From the IMG/VR virus record IMGVR_UViG_3300009154_000042, positions 18,136-82,135 of that record: 64,000 nt of DNA; one strand, written 5' to 3'. The notes beneath the pieces are model-generated. The model searched no databases, was not told the DNA's origin, and worked only from the letters and a program-made list of their open reading frames with translations. Made by a program: the position numbers and the translations under genes. This DNA is from a virus. How positions within the stretch are numbered: position 1 is the stretch's first letter; the number at the start of each line of letters is the position of its first letter. Of this stretch, positions 1 through 9,387 are shown piece by piece.

Positions 1-3000
1 TGTCGGTAAAACAGGTATATAATTCAGTTTCAAACTCGTTTAGTAATGTATACTATTACTGGGTAAAGAACAAAAATATTCTTCCTGACAACGTTCATAA
101 TAGGAAACTTACTGCATTTAGTGTTGCATCACAAATAGTTGATCCTGTTGGTTCAGGGATTAAATCAATAGCAATTCTAGGTCCAACATCGGCCATGATA
201 TCAAATATCAAGCCTGCTCTTATGTCAAATAATGTTAATCTTAATATTACATTTGATTATACCAGAAATTCTGCAAATAGGCACACCGAATGGCTATTAT
301 TGCAAGAAAATGATCCTAATAGTAAGCCAAACGCATTATTAGAAAAAAAATTGATAGATAGCTTAATAGGGCATGATGAAATAGGAAATGCAGTGCCGTT
401 TCCTAACTTGCCAGAAAAGGTTAGATATGGACTGGGAATTAGACCACAGCAGAGTCTCTTCAAATATCCACTAGAAGCAATGCGCAATATCATGGAATTC
501 AGTAATACAATATTGTCATCTTTATTGATTACCGATAAAATTAACTTTGGGAATCTGGAATCAAAAGATCAGATTCCATCAACAGCATCTTATGATTTAC
601 TAGTTGAAGACATTTACGCACTTGAGCTTGTAAACGTCAAGAGTATAAAATCAGCAGATATTAGACCAATAATTGATTTAAATGGTAAAATTTCATCAGT
701 TGTAATTGTTGATCCTGGATCAGATTATAGAGTATCACCGACGCTTGTGATTACAGGTGACGGAACGGGAGCAGAGATCATTGTTCCTGAAAAGGATGGA
801 ATAGATGAAACTGGTGGTGTTGTTCGTGTATCTATAATAAATCCTGGTAGTCAATACACTTATGCAACGATTACAGTTAGACCCTTTACCGTAGTGGTGC
901 AGACTGATTCCACTGTTAACGGCAAGTGGGCAGTATATGAGTGGGATGTTGAGAGACAGCGTTGGAACAAGTCCAGAACACAGGAATATGACACTACTCA
1001 GTACTGGAAATATATAGATTGGATGAGTCCTAATTATAATTCCCGAAAGGAAATATCTGCAAAAATATCCTCGGCATTTGCACTCGATGCATGGGAGTCG
1101 TTGGACATCGGCAGTTACATTAAAGTTGAAAATGGCGGTGACGGAAGATATTTGATACTTGAAAGAACCGCTGGCACTGGCGGCACATTCGATGATAATT
1201 GGAATATTGTGTACTCTCAAAATGGCACTATACAATTCCTTGAACCACTATGGAACCTATCGGGATCATTATATGCATGGGATCAACGTGCTGGATTTGA
1301 CCAAACTCAATTCGATCAATCACCTTCTAAAGAAATTTTTTATGCTGTTACAGCATTAAAAGATGATATATTCGTAGGAAATTTAAAGATATATTGGAAT
1401 CAGCTTTTCTTCAAAGCTGTTCGATATGCAATGACTGAGCAGAAAAATTTAGACTGGGCATTCAAAACTACGTTTATTTCAGTAATAAATAATTTGGGTA
1501 GTTTAGATCAGCGTCATTCCTACAAATTACAAAATAGTAAAAATTATGAAAATTTCTTAAAAGAAATTAAACCATATCATACAAAAATTAGAAAATTTGT
1601 AGAGGCATATACCAGTACGGAATTTACTCAAAGTTTCACCACTGACTTTGATTTACCAGTGTATTACAATACTTTGACATTTAATTTTACTAATGTTGAT
1701 TTTGGAAATAAGAAACTATTACAGTATCCTTGGAAATCATGGTTTGAAAATCACACTCATGGCATAGAGTCAATAACTGTATTTGATGGTGGATCTGGTT
1801 ATAATGCAGTGCCAACTATTTCAATAATAGCCGCCGCAAATGATACTGGATATGGCGCAACTGCAATTGCATATGTTGCGCTAGGAAAAATAACCGATAT
1901 CATTGTGACAAATCCTGGAAATGGATACACTGTTGCGCCTACTGTTGTTATCAACGGAGGAGGAAATGGTGCTCTAACTCCTGCAAGGGTGTATGCTAGA
2001 CTAGGCAAAAGTCCAGTTAGAACAAACACTGTTGCCTTAAAGTTTGATAGGGTGACTGGTCAACGAGAAATTGGCACATCAACATGGACCGACTCGTTTG
2101 TTGCTATTGATAACCAAGTCTCATTTGATTTAACATGGGTACCTATTTTAAACAAAGCAGATATAGACCTATATGTCAACGATACTTTACAGCTTTATGA
2201 TAGTTATACAATAGAATATCGAAAAGAAAAATTTAATAATAGCTATACAAAATCATATGCTGTTCTTAAATTACAGTATATTCCTAATAAATTTGATAGA
2301 ATTAGAATTAGTTATTTAAAAAATCTGTCGTTTTACACAGCTGTAGATCGAATTGAATACTATTATCAACCAACCGCTGGTATGCCTGGAAAAGATCCCG
2401 AGCAGTTGATGTCGGGAGTGACCTATGATGGTTTATCAATTGAAACTTTGCCATTTGATTTTTCAAATGGTTGGGATATGTTGCCATTTGGGACTACGTC
2501 ATGGGATAATTATTCTTTAGAATCTGGTTATATTTCATATTCAACAAATTCTACGAGTACACAGACATTTGTTCTTACCGATACTATAATCAGTACTGGA
2601 ACAAGAGTTAATGTTTACCTAAATAAGACTAGAATTGACGGCACGGGATCTGCAATAGTTCCTACGATTATTGGAATAGGATCAGGAGCAATTGACAATA
2701 TAGAAGTCACTGTGTCAGGTTCAGGTTATGTATCTTCATTGACAACAGTGACAATATCTTCGCCTAATTCTATCAGTGGAACTGCTGCAACCGCCACTGC
2801 AATACTGAATGTGTTAGGCCAAATTACTGGTATAGAATTACAAAATAGCGGCAGAGGATACACTTCTACTCCAGTAGTTACAATCACTGGACCATCCACG
2901 ATACAAGCATACGCAAGAGCAGTGATAAAATCTGAGTTCACAACAACTGTTTCGGCTACCACTCAGACTGTGATCACCATTCCTTCTTCGGCTTTCCTGA

Positions 3001-5147
3001 CAACGAGTACGCTAATTGAATTCAGGCACTCTGATAGTGATGGAACATTGCAAATATACGATATTGAAAGAAGCTTGGACTCCGTTATTAATGGCGGCAA
3101 TATGGCATACACTACCGCTCTAGGATTAACTCCTAGTGAAATAATATTAGATGGTGGCTCAACATCAACTAGATTTATGACAGGAATGATCGATGATGGT
3201 TTCTTAAATTCTTATAATAGTCCTGCTCCGGAAGAGTGTGTTCCTGGTCAGATTATGGAATCAGTTGGTATCAGTCTTTATACACAATCTCCTTTGGTAC
3301 AACCTAACATCGTTAATAAATTGTATACAGTGAACGGATCCACTTCCACTTATAGTCTAGGTCTAAAACCTACTAATATTGATTCTGTAATTGCAGTGTT
3401 TAATAATAGAAAATTGAACAAAAATGAATATGTGATAGATTTTACCAATAATACTTTTAGGTTCACTTCGACAACTCCTGGATTAGGTGCTCTTAGCTTG
3501 ACATCGATTCATGCAGGAACTATATCTTTAATAGATTATAATGTTGAGACTTTTTCTGCGCCAGGTGGCAAATATTCGCCTCCAGTACTATTTGATGCAA
3601 TAGGCAGTGCTGGATCAAGTACATATGTTACAATTAATGGAATTCCGGCAATATTTGGAGTTGATTATAGCTTAGTGGATAACTTAAATAATCCAGAATT
3701 TACTTTCTTCAGTGCAGGAACAATACAGTCATATCTGTTCAGTGCGCCGATAAAAGCGATTAGCGAGATAACTGAACAAGTATATGTGGCATATACAGCT
3801 ACCACTGTAATTTCACTTACTAATCCTCCGGGCAAATTGGCTCCATATCATAGTCAGGTAATTGTTACTAACAATGGTCTTCGATTGAATCCTCCTGTAA
3901 CAAGTTATTACCAAGTGATGAATGGACAATTGGTTTATAATATTAGCGAATCATATACATTTAAGAGTAGAACTATTGCATTAAATGATCTTGAAGTTTA
4001 TATAAACGGAGATATTTCCACGGTTGCTGGAATTTGGAAATTAAATCAAAACAAAAACACTATTAAATTTGCCGAAAATTCATTGATTGATGGAGATGTG
4101 ATTGCGATAGTTGTGAAAAAAAATCATGATTATCTTGTACAGGATGACAAGTTAATTCTAACATATTCAACTCAGCCTTATGATGAGTTTAGAATCACTA
4201 CCTTTACCAACCATGATCCTAATTTTATCCGAACAGAACGATTTATTGGACACGCAACCGGTGAATATAGATTACAACGACCTGTGTTGAATTCCGCATA
4301 TGTGTGGGTAAGTGTTAATGGGAAACCAATGGCTCTGGGAGTTGATTATACAGTTGATGCGGATGGATATACCGTTGTAATTAACAATAGGATCGCTCAG
4401 ACGCAGGACATTAGTGTTGTGATTACTAGTTTTGCTGATCTTGTGAATACTCTTTCTGGTTACAGAATATTCAGGGATCTCTTAGGACGAACTCATTATA
4501 AGGCTCTTAGAGGAAAAAATACAGCAGTCTTGGCAGAGAACTTGTATTCAACGTCTACATATATAGCCGTGTCATATACGCATTCATTATCTCCGCCAAA
4601 TAAATTAGAAAATAGACCTGGAGTAATTTTGGTAGATGGCGAAAGAATTGAATTCTTTGAGATCAATGAGAATCGATTAACACAGATTAGAAGAGGAACT
4701 TTAGGAACCTCGCCAAGAAGGGTCCATAAGGCAGGAACTGAAGTAATAGATCAAGGAACAGCGCAAACATTAGGTTTTACTGATGTGACTCAGACATTTT
4801 CCACTTCTACAACTCTGTCAACTAATTATTATCTTAGTAACTTCTATTTTGATGATACTGCTTCTTATACCGATCAAGTAGAAGTTCGATATCAGGGACG
4901 CTTGTTGTTGAAGCCAGGACAATCAACGATAAAACATGACTTTGATAAATCATATGACTCATCTGAGTTGTCGGACATTGTTCTAACATCTCAGTATGAT
5001 ATTTCCACGACCACTAATATATTGACATTGAACTTTGTTCCGGTAATTGGAGCAAGATTGGATGTGACTAAGAGAACATCAAAACAGTGGTACATTGGCA
5101 ATGTTTTACAAGAAGGCAGTGATGAAATAATTGATTTGGTCATATAA
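1..5147 (+). CDS. Very large virion (tail/baseplate-type) protein, 5'-truncated
   Basis: The frame is open from position 3 of the window without a stop, so the gene starts upstream; the first in-frame ATG at 195 is probably internal. About 1,714 residues are visible. The protein is rich in Ser/Thr/Gly/Asn and beta-prone. A glycine-rich repeat with the pattern I-x-N-P-G-x-G-Y-x-x-x-P-x-V-x-I recurs several times in the first 970 residues, for example IIVTNPGNGYTVAPTVVING. Later segments contain PEECVPGQIMES and GYRIFRDLLGRTHYKALRG, which resemble large structural proteins of marine T4-like phages. It lies just upstream of the fibre genes, which suggests a baseplate or tail component. The exact role is inferred and cannot be fixed from sequence alone. 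Confidence 0.75.
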   Translation, partial: SVKQVYNSVSNSFSNVYYYWVKNKNILPDNVHNRKLTAFSVASQIVDPVGSGIKSIAILGPTSAMISNIKPALMSNNVNLNITFDYTRNSANRHTEWLLLQENDPNSKPNALLEKKLIDSLIGHDEIGNAVPFPNLPEKVRYGLGIRPQQSLFKYPLEAMRNIMEFSNTILSSLLITDKINFGNLESKDQIPSTASYDLLVEDIYALELVNVKSIKSADIRPIIDLNGKISSVVIVDPGSDYRVSPTLVITGDGTGAEIIVPEKDGIDETGGVVRVSIINPGSQYTYATITVRPFTVVVQTDSTVNGKWAVYEWDVERQRWNKSRTQEYDTTQYWKYIDWMSPNYNSRKEISAKISSAFALDAWESLDIGSYIKVENGGDGRYLILERTAGTGGTFDDNWNIVYSQNGTIQFLEPLWNLSGSLYAWDQRAGFDQTQFDQSPSKEIFYAVTALKDDIFVGNLKIYWNQLFFKAVRYAMTEQKNLDWAFKTTFISVINNLGSLDQRHSYKLQNSKNYENFLKEIKPYHTKIRKFVEAYTSTEFTQSFTTDFDLPVYYNTLTFNFTNVDFGNKKLLQYPWKSWFENHTHGIESITVFDGGSGYNAVPTISIIAAANDTGYGATAIAYVALGKITDIIVTNPGNGYTVAPTVVINGGGNGALTPARVYARLGKSPVRTNTVALKFDRVTGQREIGTSTWTDSFVAIDNQVSFDLTWVPILNKADIDLYVNDTLQLYDSYTIEYRKEKFNNSYTKSYAVLKLQYIPNKFDRIRISYLKNLSFYTAVDRIEYYYQPTAGMPGKDPEQLMSGVTYDGLSIETLPFDFSNGWDMLPFGTTSWDNYSLESGYISYSTNSTSTQTFVLTDTIISTGTRVNVYLNKTRIDGTGSAIVPTIIGIGSGAIDNIEVTVSGSGYVSSLTTVTISSPNSISGTAATATAILNVLGQITGIELQNSGRGYTSTPVVTITGPSTIQAYARAVIKSEFTTTVSATTQTVITIPSSAFLTTSTLIEFRHSDSDGTLQIYDIERSLDSVINGGNMAYTTALGLTPSEIILDGGSTSTRFMTGMIDDGFLNSYNSPAPEECVPGQIMESVGISLYTQSPLVQPNIVNKLYTVNGSTSTYSLGLKPTNIDSVIAVFNNRKLNKNEYVIDFTNNTFRFTSTTPGLGALSLTSIHAGTISLIDYNVETFSAPGGKYSPPVLFDAIGSAGSSTYVTINGIPAIFGVDYSLVDNLNNPEFTFFSAGTIQSYLFSAPIKAISEITEQVYVAYTATTVISLTNPPGKLAPYHSQVIVTNNGLRLNPPVTSYYQVMNGQLVYNISESYTFKSRTIALNDLEVYINGDISTVAGIWKLNQNKNTIKFAENSLIDGDVIAIVVKKNHDYLVQDDKLILTYSTQPYDEFRITTFTNHDPNFIRTERFIGHATGEYRLQRPVLNSAYVWVSVNGKPMALGVDYTVDADGYTVVINNRIAQTQDISVVITSFADLVNTLSGYRIFRDLLGRTHYKALRGKNTAVLAENLYSTSTYIAVSYTHSLSPPNKLENRPGVILVDGERIEFFEINENRLTQIRRGTLGTSPRRVHKAGTEVIDQGTAQTLGFTDVTQTFSTSTTLSTNYYLSNFYFDDTASYTDQVEVRYQGRLLLKPGQSTIKHDFDKSYDSSELSDIVLTSQYDISTTTNILTLNFVPVIGARLDVTKRTSKQWYIGNVLQEGSDEIIDLVI

Positions 5148-5207
5148 GTATAAGATCGCATGATCTACAAAACGTTAAAGAATACTCATCTTCCTTATTA
5201 TTGATTG

Positions 5208-5215
5208 GATAAATA
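5208..5215 (+). promoter_or_regulatory. Late promoter octamer GATAAATA, 5 nt before ATG
   Basis: GATAAATA matches the T4 late consensus TATAAATA at 7 of 8 positions and ends 5 nt before the ATG at 5221. No Shine-Dalgarno sequence is present. With T4 spacing, transcription would start at the A of the ATG. Confidence 0.5.
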
Positions 5216-5220
5216 TAATT

Positions 5221-5871
5221 ATGAAAAACGAACATAATAAAACAACGCCGGTAGTCGTAGAAACTGCTCCAAATGAATCAGGAGCATGGAGTGTTCAGGG
5301 ACATATTAAGATTTTTGATCCCAAGACTAATGAGGTTTACATTAATAAAAGAAATGCCATCCATTACGAAAATTTCTCAATTGGACTGGCCCAGGCAATG
5401 AGTAATCAAGGCCGAGGATTTATTTCAGAAATGTGTTTTGGAAATGGCGGTAGTAGAATTGATCCTACTGGTATTATAACTTATTTGACTCCCAATGTTG
5501 TTGGAACATCTTCTAGTTTATACAATCAAACATATATAAAAAATATTGACACAAACAATGTTTTAAATTTGGATCCCGCTAGAAATTTCATGGAATATAG
5601 ACATATTTCTGGAACAGCTTATACTGATATTTTAGTAAGTTGTCTATTAGACTACGGTGAGCCATCTGGCCAACAGGCGTTTGACAATACAACTGATATG
5701 AATAGTTCTTTTGTTTTTGATGAACTGGGTCTTAGAGCATATAGTCCCGAAGAAGACGGTACTGGAATGCTATTGACTCATGTTATTTTTCATCCTGTGC
5801 AAAAAAGCCTAAATCGCCTTGTTCAAATTGATTACACTGTGCGAATTCAAAGTCTGTCTAACGGAGCATAA
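5221..5871 (+). CDS. Virion structural protein, probable tail/baseplate component
   Basis: A 216-residue protein between the giant virion protein and the fibre paralogues. It has no signal peptide or membrane segment. Beta-rich segments such as GHIKIFDPKTNEVYINKRNA are followed by a Gly-rich centre (FGNGGSRIDPTG). I do not recognise a named family; the role is inferred from position inside the tail-fibre block. The start is preceded by a late octamer and no ribosome binding site. It may be an adaptor between baseplate and fibres. Confidence 0.65.
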   Translation: MKNEHNKTTPVVVETAPNESGAWSVQGHIKIFDPKTNEVYINKRNAIHYENFSIGLAQAMSNQGRGFISEMCFGNGGSRIDPTGIITYLTPNVVGTSSSLYNQTYIKNIDTNNVLNLDPARNFMEYRHISGTAYTDILVSCLLDYGEPSGQQAFDNTTDMNSSFVFDELGLRAYSPEEDGTGMLLTHVIFHPVQKSLNRLVQIDYTVRIQSLSNGA

Positions 5872-5873
5872 TA

Positions 5874-7493
5874 ATGTCATATACCATTTATTATTCAGAT
5901 CCCGTAAAGGCTAGCAATCCAATATTGATCAATGACGGTACTAAAAATATTCAAGCAACTAGTCTTGAACTCATTGGTAGAAATTATCCTGGATATGGAC
6001 AAGCAATTGCAACAAATCTAGTACATTTATTAGAAAATTTTTCAAGTTCTAGTCCTCCAAATAATCCAATTGAAGGACAAATTTGGTTTGATACCAGTGA
6101 TCCTACTAATAAGAAATTAAGAGTAAATGACGGAAGTGCAACCGGTTCAAATTGGTCGCCTGTAAATGGTGTTTATCAACAGTCCACACAGCCATCAAGT
6201 GTTAAAATTGGTGATATTTGGGTAGATACCGCTAATCAACAAATGAAAATCTATAATGGAAGAGAATTTGTTTTAGTTGGTCCAAATGTTTCATCAAATA
6301 CAATTACTGGAAGTTATCCAGAAACTGTAACCGATATTACTGGAAATCCTCATGAAATTATAATTAATTATGTTGACGGTAATGCTATTAGTGTTATATC
6401 ACAAGACACTTTTGTTCCATATGTTACTATAGACGGATTTAGTTTAATTGAATCTGGTGTAAACTTATCAGAAACTTCTATATTAAATGGAAATGCAAAA
6501 TCCTCATACAATCTGGCAGTAACTTCTCCATCAATTGAAAATGTTTCTGCAAATTCTTTTTTAAGAAATGATATACCTCAGAAAATATCAAGACGCCTTG
6601 ATATCACTGTTGATTCTGAACAAGGAGGTACAGCACTAGGAATAGGCACAAATCCCACTTTTACCTTGAGTAGAAGAAATCAATATGATGCTGTATTTTC
6701 AAATGAAGAGACTCAGGGAAGATTCTCATTTGAGGTCACCGGTGCAGGAGCTGCAACACTTGTAATTGATGGTTCTACTAAGACTGTGCAAGTCAATGCC
6801 CCAAGTATTGATAGTAGCAGTACCGCCCTCAGTGTTTATGGATCTATTAGTGCAACCTATAATGGATCTTTTCAAAAAATTGTAACAAATTCAACTGCAA
6901 GTGATTCTATTATTATAGCTGGAGGCGCTAGGGTTGGTGGAAATCTTACGGTAATTGGATCAATAGTAGGAAGAGTGTCATCTGCCACGTCATTGACTAG
7001 TCCGTCGGTTTTTGCAGTTAATGGTGACATGACTGCTCCATCAGTGTCGTTCTCAGGTGCAGGCAATCCTGTTTTATTAACAGTGACCGCGTCTAACTCG
7101 CTAATTATAGGAAAACCTATCACGACGGTCACTAGTACTACTGATATGATATTGATTTTTAGCACTGGTACTCAAACTTTAAATAGTCAAACAAAAAGTG
7201 CTTTCTTGCGAGATATCAATTATAATAATACCGGTACAGTGACATCTACTCCATTTGGCAGTCTGGTTCCAGTAGGAACAATGATGCCATATGCAGGAAG
7301 CACATCAACAAATGCTCCAGCTGGATGGTTATGGTGTGATGGTAGCCTGATACCAACCGCCACTGTATACTCTGCACTGAGAACAGTAATAAATGGTCGA
7401 TATGGCAATACCGGTGGTGTACCAAAATTGCCAAATTTAACCGGATTGATTGCACCAAGTGCAGTCGCAATTAACTATATTGTGAAGTATTAA
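5874..7493 (+). CDS. Tail fibre/collar protein, fibre paralogue 1
   Basis: 539 residues. Residues 1-75 form the module shared by four consecutive genes, with I-G-R-N, L-L-E-N-F and EGQIWFDTSDP; a second shorter copy, G-D-I-W-V-D-T, follows near residue 112. The middle is repetitive and beta-rich. The last 75 residues resemble a phage tail collar domain, with PAGWLWCDGSLIP and VPKLPNLTG. Such fibres sit at the baseplate and contact the host surface. GGAG lies 7 nt before the ATG, and the gene starts 2 nt after its upstream neighbour, so translation is probably coupled. Confidence 0.8.
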   Translation: MSYTIYYSDPVKASNPILINDGTKNIQATSLELIGRNYPGYGQAIATNLVHLLENFSSSSPPNNPIEGQIWFDTSDPTNKKLRVNDGSATGSNWSPVNGVYQQSTQPSSVKIGDIWVDTANQQMKIYNGREFVLVGPNVSSNTITGSYPETVTDITGNPHEIIINYVDGNAISVISQDTFVPYVTIDGFSLIESGVNLSETSILNGNAKSSYNLAVTSPSIENVSANSFLRNDIPQKISRRLDITVDSEQGGTALGIGTNPTFTLSRRNQYDAVFSNEETQGRFSFEVTGAGAATLVIDGSTKTVQVNAPSIDSSSTALSVYGSISATYNGSFQKIVTNSTASDSIIIAGGARVGGNLTVIGSIVGRVSSATSLTSPSVFAVNGDMTAPSVSFSGAGNPVLLTVTASNSLIIGKPITTVTSTTDMILIFSTGTQTLNSQTKSAFLRDINYNNTGTVTSTPFGSLVPVGTMMPYAGSTSTNAPAGWLWCDGSLIPTATVYSALRTVINGRYGNTGGVPKLPNLTGLIAPSAVAINYIVKY

Positions 7494-7496
7494 CCT

Positions 7497-9377
7497 ATGG
7501 CATATGTATTAAAACTATCTAACGGCAAAGTTCTATTAACTCTTTCTGATCAAAAAAGGGATAGTGTCACTACTAGTTTAACATTGATTGGAAAAAATGT
7601 CAATGCATATGGTACTGACATTAATGATAACTTTATTAGATTGATGGAGAATTTTGCAAACACCTCAGAACCTACAAGTCCACTTGTGGGTCAAATTTGG
7701 TTTAATACAGAAGATCAAAAAATATATGTTTATAATAATTCACAATTTTTTAAACCTATTGGAAGTCCCACTATACAAGCAACTGCGCCTGAGGGACTTG
7801 CCGAAGGTGACTTTTGGATAGATTCGGTTAGACAACAGTTGCATTTTTGGGATGGCACACGATTTACTCTAGTTGGTCCAGGATATAATTCCGCCACTGG
7901 AAAATCTGGAATAATGGTAGAGGATATTCTTGACAATTTATCTAGAACTCGAACCGTTGCCAACCTTTATTCAAACGATAAATTAATTGCTTTGATAACT
8001 AGTTCAACATTTTCTCTGAGTACAAGTTTAGCAACTACTATGGGTATTGCTAGCGTAGTTCCTGGAATTAATCTTTCATCAGATGTTATACTAAACGGCA
8101 CATCTGCTAATTCAAATGGGTTAGGCAGTGTTGATGCGGGTGATTTTATAGCTTCATCTACTTCGTCTCTGCAACTACTCTATGGTCCAATTGATATATT
8201 CAACAACGAAGGACTGTCAATTGGCACGAACAATGATTTTCAGTTTACAGCAGAGGGATCGTCTCCTAAAGTTGCCACCATGGCAATTAGTTCTAATGAT
8301 GATTTCAATCTACTAGCTGGACCAGGAAGTTGTTTATATTATAGAAATGATTCAGGAAATCTAGGTGTCTTTACTACGAATCCTATCTATAAATTACATG
8401 TAAATGGTAATGTGGGTATACAGGGAAATCTTCATGTCACTGGAAACTCAACTTATGTTACAACTACTGATCTCAGGGTCGATGATAAAGCTATAGAACT
8501 TGCATATGTGGCACCACCAGGATTGCCAAGTAACAATCTCGCAGATGGCGGTGGTATTATATTACATGGAGACACTGATAAGACTTTTCTTTGGAATTCC
8601 GCAAATGGTACATTTGGATCATGGACGTCATCAGAAAGTCTTGAACTTGTTGCTGGCAAATCATTTAGAATTAATAATAAAATTGTCCTGAGTGAAACTT
8701 CCCTTGGAATAGGAGTAACAGATGCGCCTGGATTAGTTAATCTTGGACAACTTCAACAGTTGGGTGTAGGACAAGTTTATATATCAGCTTCTGCAATTGG
8801 TACTATTAATTATGTACCATTGATACTAGGTAGAAATTCAGATGGTGTCAAGTTTGATGGAAATAAATTAAGTAATGTTGCTACTCCAACAGGAACGGAT
8901 TCTTCAGATCACGTTGCAACTAAAGAATATGTTGATAGTGCAGTTACTTTAGCAAGAGTGGGACAGTACACGCTGAATATTGATGTAACCGGTTATGCTA
9001 ATAGTTCAGAAGATCCTAATCTGAATACTTTTGTTATTAATATGTTGAGAAGGCTTTTGCCACCGGATGGATCAAATATACCTAATAATGCAATCGCTAG
9101 AATTCTAGTGACTAGATATAACACGACATCACTGACAGCCGCGAGTAATGCTATTGGATTTACTCCTGCAGGAGTTGTTCAGTATGGTACCAATAATGAG
9201 ATACAGGCAATTGCATATAGTACGGGATATGTTGCAAATGTAACTTTCCCAGGTGCTCAGTTAGTAGTTAATCGCGCAATAAAGCGATATGTTGTTTCCG
9301 GAAATGCATGGCAAACTTATCCTGTTAATATCGGCGGATCAAATACATTATGGGTGGATGACCTGAATCCATGGTAA
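7497..9377 (+). CDS. Tail fibre protein, fibre paralogue 2
   Basis: 626 residues. The N-terminus carries the shared module (I-G-K-N, L-M-E-N-F, VGQIWFNTEDQ, then G-D-F-W-I-D-S). The centre has short beta repeats such as VNGNVGIQGNLHVTGNSTYV, which resemble the shaft of trimeric fibres. A conserved-looking segment, DHVATKEYVDSAV, occurs near residue 475 and is common in phage fibre proteins. The C-terminal 140 residues differ from the neighbouring paralogues and may bind a different receptor. The gene begins 3 nt after paralogue 1. Confidence 0.75.
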   Translation: MAYVLKLSNGKVLLTLSDQKRDSVTTSLTLIGKNVNAYGTDINDNFIRLMENFANTSEPTSPLVGQIWFNTEDQKIYVYNNSQFFKPIGSPTIQATAPEGLAEGDFWIDSVRQQLHFWDGTRFTLVGPGYNSATGKSGIMVEDILDNLSRTRTVANLYSNDKLIALITSSTFSLSTSLATTMGIASVVPGINLSSDVILNGTSANSNGLGSVDAGDFIASSTSSLQLLYGPIDIFNNEGLSIGTNNDFQFTAEGSSPKVATMAISSNDDFNLLAGPGSCLYYRNDSGNLGVFTTNPIYKLHVNGNVGIQGNLHVTGNSTYVTTTDLRVDDKAIELAYVAPPGLPSNNLADGGGIILHGDTDKTFLWNSANGTFGSWTSSESLELVAGKSFRINNKIVLSETSLGIGVTDAPGLVNLGQLQQLGVGQVYISASAIGTINYVPLILGRNSDGVKFDGNKLSNVATPTGTDSSDHVATKEYVDSAVTLARVGQYTLNIDVTGYANSSEDPNLNTFVINMLRRLLPPDGSNIPNNAIARILVTRYNTTSLTAASNAIGFTPAGVVQYGTNNEIQAIAYSTGYVANVTFPGAQLVVNRAIKRYVVSGNAWQTYPVNIGGSNTLWVDDLNPW

Positions 9378-9387
9378 GGGGAAATAA

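Noticed and set aside
735-1235. 166-residue minus-strand open frame inside the large virion gene
   Set aside because: It lies fully antisense to a strongly coding frame, has a low-complexity sequence and no ribosome site.
5148-5220. Possible tRNA or small RNA in the 73-bp gap
   Set aside because: No cloverleaf, T-loop or CCA was seen; only a short palindrome and a late octamer. The other gaps of similar size also show no tRNA.
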